This document shows, piece after piece, positions 41,468 to 51,836 of a stretch of 64,000 nt of DNA. The translations under genes and the position numbers were made by a program. Position 1 is the first letter of the stretch, and each line of letters starts with the position of its first letter. The notes beneath the pieces were generated by a model, which searched no databases, was not told the origin of the DNA, and saw only the letters and a list, made by a program, of their open reading frames with translations. This DNA is from Komagataeibacter swingsii (GTDB taxonomy: Bacteria; Pseudomonadota; Alphaproteobacteria; Acetobacterales; Acetobacteraceae), in contig NZ_NKUB01000011.1 of assembly GCF_003207895.1 (NCBI RefSeq), positions 53,609-117,608 of the forward strand. The letters are read 5' to 3'.

Positions 41468-42484
41468 ATGCTTTTACGTCGCCGCCTCCTTCATGCCGCC
41501 GCCGCCTCCCTAGCCGGGGCTGGCGCCGCATGGCGCGTGCCCGCGCGGGCGGCGCGCCATGCGGCGGGGGCTGTGGCCGGCGCGGGCGGCGATTACGCCG
41601 CCTTCCTGGCCGCCGTGCGGCGCGATGCGATTCGCCAGGGGCTGACGGCCGATGCCGTGACCCGGGCGCTGGCGCTGTCCGCGCCGAACATGCAGGTCAT
41701 ACAGCGTGACCGCAACCAGCCGGAATTCCACCTGACATGGGCGCAGTACCGCGACCGGGTGCTGACCCCGCGCAAGATCGCGGATGGCCGCGCGGCCTTC
41801 GCGCAGCAGCGCGCCATCCTGGAACAGCAGGTGCTGACCCGGTACGACGTGGCCCCCGGCGCCGTGATGGGCATATGGGGGCTGGAATCGGGCTATGGCG
41901 CGATGACGGGCAAATTCGCGGTGGTGGACGCGCTGTGCACGCTTGCGTTCGAGGGGCGGCGCGCCAAATTCTTCCATGACGAACTGTTCCACGCGCTGGC
42001 CATCCTCAATGCGGGCGACATTGCCCCCGAATTCATGACCGGCAGCTATGCCGGCGCCATGGGGCAGCCGCAGTTCATGCCCTCGGCCTACGTGAAATAC
42101 GCCGTCGATATCGATGGCGACGGGCGGCGCGACATCTGGCATTCCATGCCGGACGTGTTCGGCTCCATCGCCAACTACCTTGCCGGGTCCGGCTGGGTGG
42201 GGGGCGAAAGCTGGGGCCAGCAGGTGGTCGTGCCCGACACCGTGGCGCAGGCCACGCTGGGCCGCGCCCAGACCCGCACGCTGGCGGAGTGGATGGCGAT
42301 GGGCGTGCGGCAGGCGGGTGGCGCGCCCTTTGACCGGCCCACCGATACCGGCGCCGTCCTGCGCCCCGACGGGCCGGGGGGCGAGGCCTTCATGGTCTAT
42401 CGTAATTTCGCCGCGATCCGTCGCTACAATCCATCCGATTTCTATGCGCTGGCCGTTGGCCTGCTGGGGAACGAAATCGCATGA
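41468..42484 (+). CDS. mltB: Lytic murein transglycosylase (MltB family)
   Basis: A 338-residue periplasmic enzyme that cleaves the glycan strand of peptidoglycan to anhydro-muropeptides. The signal sequence begins MLLRRRLLHAAAASLAGAG with a twin-Arg-like start. The SLT_2 domain shows GAVMGIWGLESGYGAMTGKF (catalytic Glu), ALAILNAGDIAPEFMTGSYA, GAMGQPQFMPSAYVKYAVDI and GWVGGESWGQ. It overlaps the D,D-carboxypeptidase region by four bases, forming a cell-wall pair. The start was chosen for the signal peptide; upstream in-frame codons are unconvincing. Confidence 0.85.
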   Translation: MLLRRRLLHAAAASLAGAGAAWRVPARAARHAAGAVAGAGGDYAAFLAAVRRDAIRQGLTADAVTRALALSAPNMQVIQRDRNQPEFHLTWAQYRDRVLTPRKIADGRAAFAQQRAILEQQVLTRYDVAPGAVMGIWGLESGYGAMTGKFAVVDALCTLAFEGRRAKFFHDELFHALAILNAGDIAPEFMTGSYAGAMGQPQFMPSAYVKYAVDIDGDGRRDIWHSMPDVFGSIANYLAGSGWVGGESWGQQVVVPDTVAQATLGRAQTRTLAEWMAMGVRQAGGAPFDRPTDTGAVLRPDGPGGEAFMVYRNFAAIRRYNPSDFYALAVGLLGNEIA

Positions 42485-42546
42485 CGGACCCTGTCACGCC
42501 AGTCGTGGCCGCGCGCCCGGCTGGTACCTACCGGACCAAGGATGCA

Positions 42547-43758
42547 ATGCACACCCGACGTTTCCTTCTGGCTGGGGCCACCAGCCTTCTTGTATCCACC
42601 CCGGCATGGGCCGCGGGCCGCCGCCGCCATCCCGCCGCCGCGGCGCCCGTCGCGGCCGAACCCGCGATCCCGTCATCCCCGGCCAACAGCCTGATCGGCC
42701 CGATCGACACCATCGCGCGGTGGGCGTGCATCGTCGATTACACCACGGGGGCCGTGCTGCTGGAAAAGGCGGCGGATGAACGCATGCCGCCGTCCTCGCT
42801 GACCAAGATGATGACGGCCTATGTCGTGTTCGGCATGCTGCGCGCGGGCCGGCTGACGCTGGAGCAGACGCTGCCGGTCAGTGAAAAGGCATGGCGCATG
42901 CAGGGGTCGAAGATGTTCGTGCCGCTGAACGGGTCCGTCGCGGTGTCCGACCTGATACAGGGCATGGTGATCCAGTCGGGCAATGATGCGTGCATCGTGC
43001 TGGCCGAAGGCATCGCGGGGTCGGAAGACCAGTTCGTCAGCATGATGAACGCGCAGGCCGCCCAGCTTGGCATGACCAACAGCCATTTCCTCAACGCCAC
43101 GGGCTGGCCGATGGACGGGCACTACATGTCCGCGCGCGATGTCGCGACCATCGCCATGCACCTGATCCACGATTTTCCCGAATATTATCACTTCTTTTCC
43201 GAACGCAGCTTCACCTACAACAGGATAGCGCAGGAAAACCGCAACGCGCTGGTGGTCCGGGGCGTGGCCGACGGGCTTAAGACCGGCCATACCGACGCCG
43301 GTGGCTTTGGCCTGTGCGCCAGCGCCGAACGCGGCGGCAACCGCGTGGTCATGGCCATCAACGGCCTGCCCAGCAGCAACGCGCGCGCCAATGAGGGCGA
43401 GCGGCTGTTCGAATGGTCATTCGTCAATTTTGAAAACGCGACCCTGATCCGTAACGGCGCCGTGGTGGATAACGCCCCGGTCTGGCTGGGGCAGGCGCCC
43501 ACCGTGCCGCTGGTGGCGACGCGTGACGTAACGCTTACGCTGCCCCATGGCTGGCAGAACCGGGTGCATGTCAGCGTGGATTACCGCAGCCCCGTGCCCG
43601 CGCCGGTCACGGCGGGGCAGGCGCTGGGTGAAATGGTCATCGCCAATACCGGCCTTGCGGAAATCCGCATTCCGCTGGTGGCAGGCGCGGCGGTGCCCCG
43701 GCTGGGGCTTATGGGCCGGGCTTCGGCCGTGCTGGGTCGCAAGCTGGGACACGGCTAG
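42547..43758 (+). CDS. D-alanyl-D-alanine carboxypeptidase (PBP5/6 type)
   Basis: A 403-residue penicillin-binding protein that removes the terminal D-Ala from peptidoglycan stems. Signal peptide MHTRRFLLAGATSLLV to WAA. The triad is complete: SLTK at about residues 84-87, SGN at 144-146 and KTG in DGLKTGHTDAGGFGLC near 250. The C-terminal beta domain (PEP5-type) follows from about residue 300 and ends in an amphipathic membrane anchor (VPRLGLMGRASAVLGRKLG). The ATG at 42547 has AAGGA upstream; the earlier ATG 42481 overlaps mltB. Confidence 0.9.
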   Translation: MHTRRFLLAGATSLLVSTPAWAAGRRRHPAAAAPVAAEPAIPSSPANSLIGPIDTIARWACIVDYTTGAVLLEKAADERMPPSSLTKMMTAYVVFGMLRAGRLTLEQTLPVSEKAWRMQGSKMFVPLNGSVAVSDLIQGMVIQSGNDACIVLAEGIAGSEDQFVSMMNAQAAQLGMTNSHFLNATGWPMDGHYMSARDVATIAMHLIHDFPEYYHFFSERSFTYNRIAQENRNALVVRGVADGLKTGHTDAGGFGLCASAERGGNRVVMAINGLPSSNARANEGERLFEWSFVNFENATLIRNGAVVDNAPVWLGQAPTVPLVATRDVTLTLPHGWQNRVHVSVDYRSPVPAPVTAGQALGEMVIANTGLAEIRIPLVAGAAVPRLGLMGRASAVLGRKLGHG

Positions 43759-43761
43759 GCC

Positions 43762-44436
43762 ATGTCCGGGCTGTTCATCACGCTTGAAGGCGGCGAGGGG
43801 GCGGGCAAGTCCACGCAGGCCCGGCTGCTGGCCGACCACCTGCGCGGCCTCGGGCTGGATGTGGACCTGACGCGCGAGCCGGGGGGCACGCCGGGGGCGG
43901 AGGCGCTGCGCGACTTCCTGCTGTTTGGCGGCCACGACCTGTCGCCCCGGGCCGAGGTCATGGCCCATTTCGCCGCCCGCGCCGACCATGTCGACCGGCG
44001 CATCGCCCCCGCGCTGGCGGCGGGGAAGGTGGTGATATGCGACCGCTTTGCCGATTCGACCGAAGCCTATCAGGGGCACGGGCTGGGTAATGGCGATCCG
44101 GCGCTGCTGGACCTGATCGCCCGCCTGCGCGCGCTGGTGCCCGCCATGCCCGACCTGACCCTTGTGCTGCAGGCGCCCCCGGCCATTGCCGCCGCCCGCA
44201 TGGCGGCACGCGCCAACAGCCGCGCCGACCGGGGCCACACCGATCGGGGCCGCACCGACCGATATGAGGCTCTCGATACCGCGTTCCATGCCCGTGTCGC
44301 GGCGGGGTTCGATACGATCGCCCGGCGCGACGCCACGCGGTGCCGCCGCATTGACGCCAGCGCGGCGATGGATGCGGTGCAGGACGCCATCCGCGCGGTT
44401 GTGGCCCCGTACCTGGAACGGGTGGGCCATGCCTGA
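43762..44436 (+). CDS. tmk: Thymidylate kinase
   Basis: A 224-residue kinase making dTDP from dTMP. P-loop LEGGEGAGKSTQ, the dTMP-binding LTREPGGTPGAEALRDF, and the CDRFADSTEAYQG motif are all present. The lid region contains an Asp/Arg-rich insert, ANSRADRGHTDRGRTDRYE, with a short repeated RADRGHTDRGRTDR core that is longer than in most homologues. It starts three bases after the carboxypeptidase stop and overlaps holB by eight bases, the common tmk-holB order. Confidence 0.95.
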   Translation: MSGLFITLEGGEGAGKSTQARLLADHLRGLGLDVDLTREPGGTPGAEALRDFLLFGGHDLSPRAEVMAHFAARADHVDRRIAPALAAGKVVICDRFADSTEAYQGHGLGNGDPALLDLIARLRALVPAMPDLTLVLQAPPAIAAARMAARANSRADRGHTDRGRTDRYEALDTAFHARVAAGFDTIARRDATRCRRIDASAAMDAVQDAIRAVVAPYLERVGHA

Positions 44437-45391
44437 TCCACGCGCCTGCCGCCGCCTGCTGGGGCATGACGCGGCATGGCAGGAATTCCTGTCGGTCATC
44501 CGTACGGGCAGGCTGCACCATGCCTGGCTGCTGACCGGGCCGGAGGGGATTGGCAAGGCCACCATGGCCTTCATGATGGCGCGCACCCTGCTGGGCGCGC
44601 AGGACCATGACAGCCCCGTGGGCCGCCGCGTCACCGCCGGCACGCATGCCGACCTGCTGGTGATCGCGCGCGGGATGGATGAAAAACGCCATCGCCTGCG
44701 CCGTGAAATCGTGGGCGATGACATCCGCCCCATTTCCGCCTTCCTGCGCCGCACGGCGGCGGAAGGGGGCTGGCGGGTCGTGATCGTCGATGGCGCGGAA
44801 TACATGAACCGCACGGCGGCCAACGCCATCCTCAAGATCCTGGAGGAACCGCCCGAACGCGCCATCCTGATCCTGACCACGTCGGTGCCGGGGCGGCTGC
44901 TGCCCACCATCCGCAGCCGCTGCCGGGTGCTGGCGCTGTCGCCGCTGGATGACGCGGCCATGCGCGCGGTGCTGGCGGACATGGAATCCGCCCCCGCGCC
45001 GGACCAGGTCGCGCGCATCCTGCCGCTGGCCCACGGCGCGCCGGGGCGGGCGGGGGACCTGCTGGCGGGGAACGCGGCGGAACTGGCCGCACTCGTCGCG
45101 GGCGTGATGGATGGCACGGTGGGGGAACAGGCCGGCTATGACATTGCCGAACAGGTGACCCGGCGCGAAAATGGCTTTAGCGTCTTTTTCGATCTGCTGT
45201 GTGATGCCATATCAGACAGGACGCGCAGCCTCGCCCTCGACGCGGGGCGGGCGGGCGCGGGGGATCCGCACCCGGCCCGACTGGCCCTGCTGTGGCAGGA
45301 CATGGTACGGCTGCGCGCGGAAACCGAGCGGTTCAATCTGGATAAACAGCAGGCGCTGCTTACGGCGCTTGCGCGGGTGAGTGGAACATGA
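44429..45391 (+). CDS. holB: DNA polymerase III subunit delta-prime
   Basis: A 320-residue clamp-loader subunit. It has the AAA+ layout: HHAWLLTGPEGIGKATMAFM, ISAFLRRTAAEGGWRVVIVD, then AEYMNRTAANAILKILEEPP (the conserved sensor region) and TIRSRCRVLALSPLDD. The zinc Cys set seen in gamma/tau is absent, as in alphaproteobacterial delta-prime proteins. The start lies inside the tmk end, and the stop overlaps metG by four bases. Confidence 0.9.
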   Translation: MPDPRACRRLLGHDAAWQEFLSVIRTGRLHHAWLLTGPEGIGKATMAFMMARTLLGAQDHDSPVGRRVTAGTHADLLVIARGMDEKRHRLRREIVGDDIRPISAFLRRTAAEGGWRVVIVDGAEYMNRTAANAILKILEEPPERAILILTTSVPGRLLPTIRSRCRVLALSPLDDAAMRAVLADMESAPAPDQVARILPLAHGAPGRAGDLLAGNAAELAALVAGVMDGTVGEQAGYDIAEQVTRRENGFSVFFDLLCDAISDRTRSLALDAGRAGAGDPHPARLALLWQDMVRLRAETERFNLDKQQALLTALARVSGT

Positions 45392-46926
45392 CACGGCGCT
45401 ACTACGTCACAACACCAATCTATTACGTGAACGGGGCGCCGCATATTGGCCACGCCTATACATCGGTCGCAGCCGACGTGATCGCGCGTTTCAAGCGGCT
45501 GGCGGGATTTGATGTCTTTTTCCTGACCGGCACGGACGAACACGGGCAGAAGGTGGAACAGGCGGCCCAGGCGGCGGGCATGACCCCCATCGCCTTCGCC
45601 GACCGCGTGGCCGCCGATTTCCGCGACATGTACGACAAGATGGCCATTTCGTACGACGATTTCATCCGCACCACCGAGCCGCGCCACGCGGATGGCGCAC
45701 AGGCGCTGTGGAAGAAGCTGGAGGAAAACGGCCACATCTACCTTGGCGCGTATGAAGGCTGGTACGCCACGCGTGATGAATGCTTCTATGGCGAGGAAGA
45801 ACTGGTCGACGGGCCGGATGGCAAGAAGGTCGCCCCCACGGGTGCCGCCGTGGAATGGGTGAAGGAGCCGTCGTATTTCTTCGACCTGTCCAAATTCGGC
45901 GACAGGCTGCTGGAACTGTATGAAACCCGTCCCGGCTTCATCGAACCCGCCAGCCGCCGCAACGAGGTGGCGAGTTTCGTGAAGCAGGGCCTGCGCGACC
46001 TGTCCGTAAGCCGCACCAGCTTCAACTGGGGCATTCCCGTGCCGGGCGACCCGAAGCATGTGATGTATGTGTGGGTGGACGCGCTGGCCAACTACCTGTC
46101 CGCCGTGGGCTATCCGGACCAGACGGCCCCACGCTGGGATTTCTGGCCCGCCAACCTGCATCTGGTGGGCAAGGACATCCTGCGCTTCCACGCCATCTAC
46201 TGGCCTGCGCTGCTGATGGGGGCGGGGCTGCCGTTGCCCGAGCGCGTGTTCTCGCACGGGTGGTGGACCATCGAAGGCCAGAAGATGAGCAAGTCGCTGG
46301 GCAACGTGGTGGACCCGCGCGACCTGGTGGCGGAATTCGGCCTGGACCCGATCCGGTTTTTCCTGATGCGCGAAATGCCCTTTGGCGGTGACAGCGACCT
46401 CAGCCGCCGCGCCATCATCTCGCGCATGAATGTCGAACTGGCCAACGACCTTGGCAACCTGGCCCAGCGCACGCTGTCGCAGATCGCGCGCAACTGTGAT
46501 GGAAAGCTGCCCGCGCAGGGCGCGCACACGCCCGAGGACACGAAGCTGCTGGCCACAGCCAGCCTGCTGCCGGAAATCATGCATGAGCAGATCGACCGGC
46601 AGGCCCTGACCGATGCGCTGGAGGACGTGTGGAAGGTCATCCGCGCGTGTAACGCCTATATCGACCATCAGGCCCCGTGGAAGCTGAAAAAGACCGATGC
46701 CGCCCGCATGGGCGACGTGCTGCGCGTGCTGGCCGATGCGCTGCGCACCATCGCCACCGTGCTGCAACCCTACATGCCCGGCAGCATGGACAGGATGCTG
46801 ACCCAGCTTGGCGTGCCGGAAAACATGCGGGACTTCGCCTCCCTTGATACGCCGCTGCCCGCAGGCTGCGCACTCCCCGCGCCGCAGGGCATCTTCCCCC
46901 GCCATGTCGAACCGGAGGCTTCATGA
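45388..46926 (+). CDS. metG: Methionyl-tRNA synthetase
   Basis: A 512-residue class I synthetase charging tRNA-Met. YYVNGAPHIGHAYTSVAADV holds the HIGH motif, TGTDEHGQKVEQAA follows, and GQKMSKSLGNVVDP the KMSKS loop near residue 305. The zinc-knuckle region (ATRDECFYGEEELVDG) keeps only one Cys, as in the short-form enzymes, and there is no C-terminal dimerization/tRNA-binding domain. Coupled to holB and tatD by four-base overlaps. The same window carries a tRNA-Met gene used as a phage site, but no functional link is implied. Confidence 0.95.
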   Translation: MTRRYYVTTPIYYVNGAPHIGHAYTSVAADVIARFKRLAGFDVFFLTGTDEHGQKVEQAAQAAGMTPIAFADRVAADFRDMYDKMAISYDDFIRTTEPRHADGAQALWKKLEENGHIYLGAYEGWYATRDECFYGEEELVDGPDGKKVAPTGAAVEWVKEPSYFFDLSKFGDRLLELYETRPGFIEPASRRNEVASFVKQGLRDLSVSRTSFNWGIPVPGDPKHVMYVWVDALANYLSAVGYPDQTAPRWDFWPANLHLVGKDILRFHAIYWPALLMGAGLPLPERVFSHGWWTIEGQKMSKSLGNVVDPRDLVAEFGLDPIRFFLMREMPFGGDSDLSRRAIISRMNVELANDLGNLAQRTLSQIARNCDGKLPAQGAHTPEDTKLLATASLLPEIMHEQIDRQALTDALEDVWKVIRACNAYIDHQAPWKLKKTDAARMGDVLRVLADALRTIATVLQPYMPGSMDRMLTQLGVPENMRDFASLDTPLPAGCALPAPQGIFPRHVEPEAS

Positions 46927-47720
46927 CCCGTACGGGACTGACCGACTCCCACTGTCATCTCGACCATTTTTCCGATGCGGAAATGCCCGAAATCCTGGCC
47001 CGCACGCGTGAAGCCGGGGTGGATGGGCTGGTCACCATCGGCACCCGCCTGTCGCGCGCGGACCAGCAGAAGAAGCTGGCCACGCTGGATACGCCCGCCC
47101 TGCGGGTATGGTGCACCATCGGCACCCATCCCGACCATGTGGATGAGGAAGTCCTGCCTGACGCGGCGGCGCTGGCGGCGATGGCCGATGACCCGCGGGT
47201 GGTGGGGATCGGCGAAAGCGGGCTGGACTATTTCCATGGCCAGCCCGACATCCGGCCGAAGCAGCATGAAAGCTTCCGCGTGCATATCGACGCCGCACGC
47301 CGCACCGGCCTGCCGCTGGTGATCCACACGCGCGAAGCCGATGGGGACACGCTGGGCATCCTGCGTGACGAGACCGCGCGCAATGGCGCGTTCCCGTTCC
47401 TGATCCACTGTTTTTCATCCGGGCCGGACCTTGCGCGCGGGGCGCTGGAACTGGGGGGGTATATCAGCTTTTCCGGCATTGCGACGTTCAACCGCGCGCA
47501 GTCGGTGCGCGACGTGGCGAAAGACGTGCCGGATGACCGGCTGCTGGTGGAAACCGATTCGCCCTACCTTGCCCCGGTGCCGCGCCGTGGCAAGCGCAAC
47601 GAGCCGGGATACGTGGCCTATACCGCCCGCATGCTGGCCGGACTGCGCGGGATGGAAGACGCCGCGTTCGCGGAAATGACCACGCGCAATTTCAGCCGCC
47701 TGTTCAGCCGGGCGGCTTGA
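46923..47720 (+). CDS. TatD family metal-dependent hydrolase (DNase)
   Basis: A 265-residue TIM-barrel hydrolase. Metal ligands appear in order: LTDSHCHLDHFSD, VVGIGESGLDYFHG (Glu), LPLVIHTREADGD, FLIHCFSSGPDLA and LLVETDSPYLAPVPRRGKRN. Members act as 3-prime exonucleases or D-aminoacyl-tRNA/DNA hydrolases. It follows metG with a four-base overlap, the frequent metG-tatD-MBL order in alphaproteobacteria. Confidence 0.9.
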   Translation: MTRTGLTDSHCHLDHFSDAEMPEILARTREAGVDGLVTIGTRLSRADQQKKLATLDTPALRVWCTIGTHPDHVDEEVLPDAAALAAMADDPRVVGIGESGLDYFHGQPDIRPKQHESFRVHIDAARRTGLPLVIHTREADGDTLGILRDETARNGAFPFLIHCFSSGPDLARGALELGGYISFSGIATFNRAQSVRDVAKDVPDDRLLVETDSPYLAPVPRRGKRNEPGYVAYTARMLAGLRGMEDAAFAEMTTRNFSRLFSRAA

Positions 47721-47723
47721 CGG

Positions 47724-48518
47724 ATGGAAATGATCATCCTTGGCTGCGCCGGCTCGGCTGGCGTGCCCATGCTGGGTGGGCCGGAGGGTGCTGGGGACTG
47801 GGGCGAATGCGACCCGACCGAGCCACGCAACCGCCGCACGCGCTCATCCGTCATCATAAGCGACGGGCCGGGGCGCGTGCTGCTGGTCGATACGGGGCCG
47901 GACCTGCGTGACCAGTTGCTGGCGCAGCGGATTGGCGTGGTCGATGCGGTGCTGTACACCCACGCCCATGCCGACCATATCGCGGGGCTGGATGAACTGC
48001 GCACCATCAACCGCATCATTGGCGGCCCGCTGCCGGTTTACGGCACGCGGCAGGTGATGGATGAAATCAGCATCCGCTTTGACTACGCCTTTCGCCCATG
48101 GACGCCGCCGCACATCTTCCGCCCCATTCTGGATGTCCACCATGTGATGCTGCCCTCCACCGTGGTGATGGCGGGGATGGCGGTCCGGCTGTTCGGCCAG
48201 AGCCATGGCCGGACCGAAACGCTGGGGCTGCGTGTGGGGCCGATGGCCTACTGCACCGACGTGGCCGAAATGGATGATGTGGCGCTGGAGGCCCTGCGCG
48301 GTGTCGATACGTGGGTGGTGGACTGTTTCCAGCGCGAGGACCATCCATCCCACGGCTGGCTGTCGCAGGTCCTGCAATGGCGTGACATCATCCAGCCGCG
48401 CCGCACGGTGCTGACCCATATGGGGCCGGACATGGACTGGGCGTGGATGCAGGCCAACCTGCCTGATGGCGTGGAAGCCGCCTATGACGGGCTGCGCCTG
48501 CATGCCGGTGGGGAATGA
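47724..48518 (+). CDS. MBL-fold metallo-hydrolase (PhnP-like)
   Basis: A 264-residue beta-lactamase-fold phosphodiesterase. It begins MEMIILGCAGSAGVPMLG, has RVLLVDTGPDLRDQLL, the metal motif VLYTHAHADHIAGLDELRTI, GMAVRLFGQSHGRTETLGLR and VLTHMGPDMDWA. This is the PhnP-type family that hydrolyses cyclic phosphodiesters. It follows tatD three bases later. One base after its stop lies a double-hairpin repeat that probably ends the five-gene transcript. Confidence 0.9.
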   Translation: MEMIILGCAGSAGVPMLGGPEGAGDWGECDPTEPRNRRTRSSVIISDGPGRVLLVDTGPDLRDQLLAQRIGVVDAVLYTHAHADHIAGLDELRTINRIIGGPLPVYGTRQVMDEISIRFDYAFRPWTPPHIFRPILDVHHVMLPSTVVMAGMAVRLFGQSHGRTETLGLRVGPMAYCTDVAEMDDVALEALRGVDTWVVDCFQREDHPSHGWLSQVLQWRDIIQPRRTVLTHMGPDMDWAWMQANLPDGVEAAYDGLRLHAGGE

Positions 48519-48577
48519 AAGTTTCTGGGCGCCGCCTTTTTTCAAAAAGGCGGCGTTCCCCGAAGCTTTCTGGAACA
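48519..48577 (-). repeat. Double-hairpin repeat directly after the tmk-holB-metG-tatD-MBL run
   Basis: AAGTTTCTGGGCGCCGCCTT, then CAAAAAGGCGGCGTTCCCCG and a truncated second arm GAAGCTTTCTGG. Hairpin GCCGCCTTTTTTCAAAAAGGCGGC is intact and begins about 14 bases after the stop codon, so it is well placed as a transcription terminator. Confidence 0.75.
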
Positions 48578-48761
48578 GGCGTCATCACGGGCTGCCTTGT
48601 GAATGCAGGACCATTCGCGACGCGCCGGGGCGGTTTTGCCGCTGTCCGCACAATAAAGCGTACCGGACCTGCGTGTAATGCTTGCCAGCGCCCGATTAGC
48701 CCCCTATGAGGGTGCGCCAACGGTCGGTGACCCGAGGCGCGGGGTAGCCGCCATCTGCTGA

Positions 48762-50279
<1,518 letters not shown>

Positions 50280-50324
50280 TCCTGCTGGTTCCATGACAGT
50301 AACGGTTTGACGGTTCCATAATCC

Positions 50325-51620
50325 ATGACACCCAGCGCACGGCTTTCCGCCGCCATTGACCTGCTTGCCGCAATGGAGGCGACGCCACAGCGGCCCGCCG
50401 ATGCGCTGGCCAATGCCTTTTTCCGTGAACGGCGGTATATTGGCGGCGGCGACCGCCGGGCCATTTCGGCCCGCGTGTGGCGTATCCTGCGGCACTGGCG
50501 CAGGCTGCACTGGTGGATTGAACGCGCTGGCATGCAGCCAACGCCCCGCCTGCTGGCGCTGGCCATGATGGCGCTGGACCCGCAGGGACGCGAAAACCCC
50601 GATGACCTGTTTACGGGCGAACGCTACGCCCCGCTGGGCCTGACCGGGCCGGAGCGGCGGCTGTATGACCAGCTTCAGGGTCAGGCGCTGACCCATCCCG
50701 ACATGCCGCGCGCGGTCGTGCTGGAGGTGCCGGACTGGCTGCTGCCCCGTCTGGAACGGACCTTTGGCGACGGGGTGGAGGCGGAACTGGCCGCGATGGA
50801 AGGCGAGGCGACGCTGGACCTGCGCGTCAACCTGCTGAAATCCGACCGCCCCACCGCGCGTGCAGCCCTTGCGGCGGATGGCATCCAGTCCGAGGACACG
50901 ACCCTGTCCCCATGGGGCCTGCGGGTCGCGGGCCGCCAGCCCGTGACATCATGCGCGGCCTTTCGTGGCGGCATGGTGGAAATACAGGACGAAGGCAGCC
51001 AGCTGGTCGTGGCCGCCGTGGGCGCGCGGCCGGGCATGCGGGTGCTGGACTACTGCGCGGGCGCTGCGGGCAAGACGCTGGGCATGGCCATGACCATGGA
51101 AAACCGCGGCCATATCGTCGCCTGCGATGTGTCCGAACCCCGGCTGGATGGCGCGGTGCGCCGCCTGCGCCGCGCGGGTGTCCATAATGCCGAGCGCCAC
51201 CTGCTGGTCGCGGGCGACCGCTGGGCGCGCCGCCGCAGCGGCAGTTTCGACCGCGTGCTGGTCGATGCGCCGTGCACCGGCACCGGCACATGGCGGCGCA
51301 ATCCCGATGCGCGCCTGCGCCTGCGGGAGCGCGACCTGCTGGAACTGACCGCCAAGCAGGCCGACATCATTGACCGCGCGGCCAGCCTTGTCCGCCCCGG
51401 CGGGCGGATGGTGTATGCCACGTGTTCCATCCTGCGTGAGGAGAATGGCGACCAGATCGCGGCCTTCCTCGCGCGCAACCCCGCCTTTTCCATGGTGACG
51501 CCCGATGGGGTGGACGATGACCTGCCGCCGGGCCTGGCGGTGGACGGGCAGGTGCGCCTGACGCCGCGCCAGCACCACACGGACGGTTTTTTCGCCGCCA
51601 TCGTGCAGCGCGAGTCCTGA
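50325..51620 (+). CDS. RsmB/NOP-family RNA (cytosine-5) methyltransferase
   Basis: A 431-residue SAM enzyme predicted to methylate C5 of a cytidine in rRNA or tRNA. An NusB-like N-terminal region (residues 1-140) precedes the catalytic domain: MRVLDYCAGAAGKTLGMAM (SAM site), FDRVLVDAPCTGTGTWRRNP (motif IV with its Cys), and MVYATCSILREENGDQIAAF (motif VI with the nucleophile Cys). Normal length. The exact target (RsmB-like C967 or a relative) is not certain. A decayed MITE follows the stop. Confidence 0.85.
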   Translation: MTPSARLSAAIDLLAAMEATPQRPADALANAFFRERRYIGGGDRRAISARVWRILRHWRRLHWWIERAGMQPTPRLLALAMMALDPQGRENPDDLFTGERYAPLGLTGPERRLYDQLQGQALTHPDMPRAVVLEVPDWLLPRLERTFGDGVEAELAAMEGEATLDLRVNLLKSDRPTARAALAADGIQSEDTTLSPWGLRVAGRQPVTSCAAFRGGMVEIQDEGSQLVVAAVGARPGMRVLDYCAGAAGKTLGMAMTMENRGHIVACDVSEPRLDGAVRRLRRAGVHNAERHLLVAGDRWARRRSGSFDRVLVDAPCTGTGTWRRNPDARLRLRERDLLELTAKQADIIDRAASLVRPGGRMVYATCSILREENGDQIAAFLARNPAFSMVTPDGVDDDLPPGLAVDGQVRLTPRQHHTDGFFAAIVQRES

Positions 51621-51649
51621 CCCGTCCCGCCACGGCGCGCCCATTCGGC

Positions 51650-51738
51650 AGGCGGCGGCGTTTCCTGAAAAAAGCTTTACCAAAAACCTCTTTGTAATTT
51701 GCGTGGCGTCCCATAGGCAGGGTCTCTGGGACAGTCTC
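51650..51738 (+). mobile_element. Decayed MITE-like copy C
   Basis: Contains half of the double-hairpin core (GGCGGCGTTTCCTGAAAAAAG, then CTTTACCAAAAACC) and, 47 bases later, GGGACAGTCTCTTG, which aligns with the right end CAAACAGTCTCTTA of the intact element at 10790. The core-to-end spacing is 48 bases in the intact copy. The left half is missing. Confidence 0.55.
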
Positions 51739-51836
51739 TTGGATAATAAGAAAAACCATACGCCGGGACCGCATTCCAGGCCCATGACACAAATCTGGTG
51801 GCGGCAGGGGCGTTTGCGTTTGCAACAACGCGGGGC

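Noticed and set aside
43417..45117. 566-residue minus-strand frame opposite carboxypeptidase, tmk and holB
   Set aside because: It spans three well-identified plus-strand genes and shows no domain.
45136..46905. 589-residue minus-strand frame opposite metG
   Set aside because: Shadow of a conserved synthetase gene.
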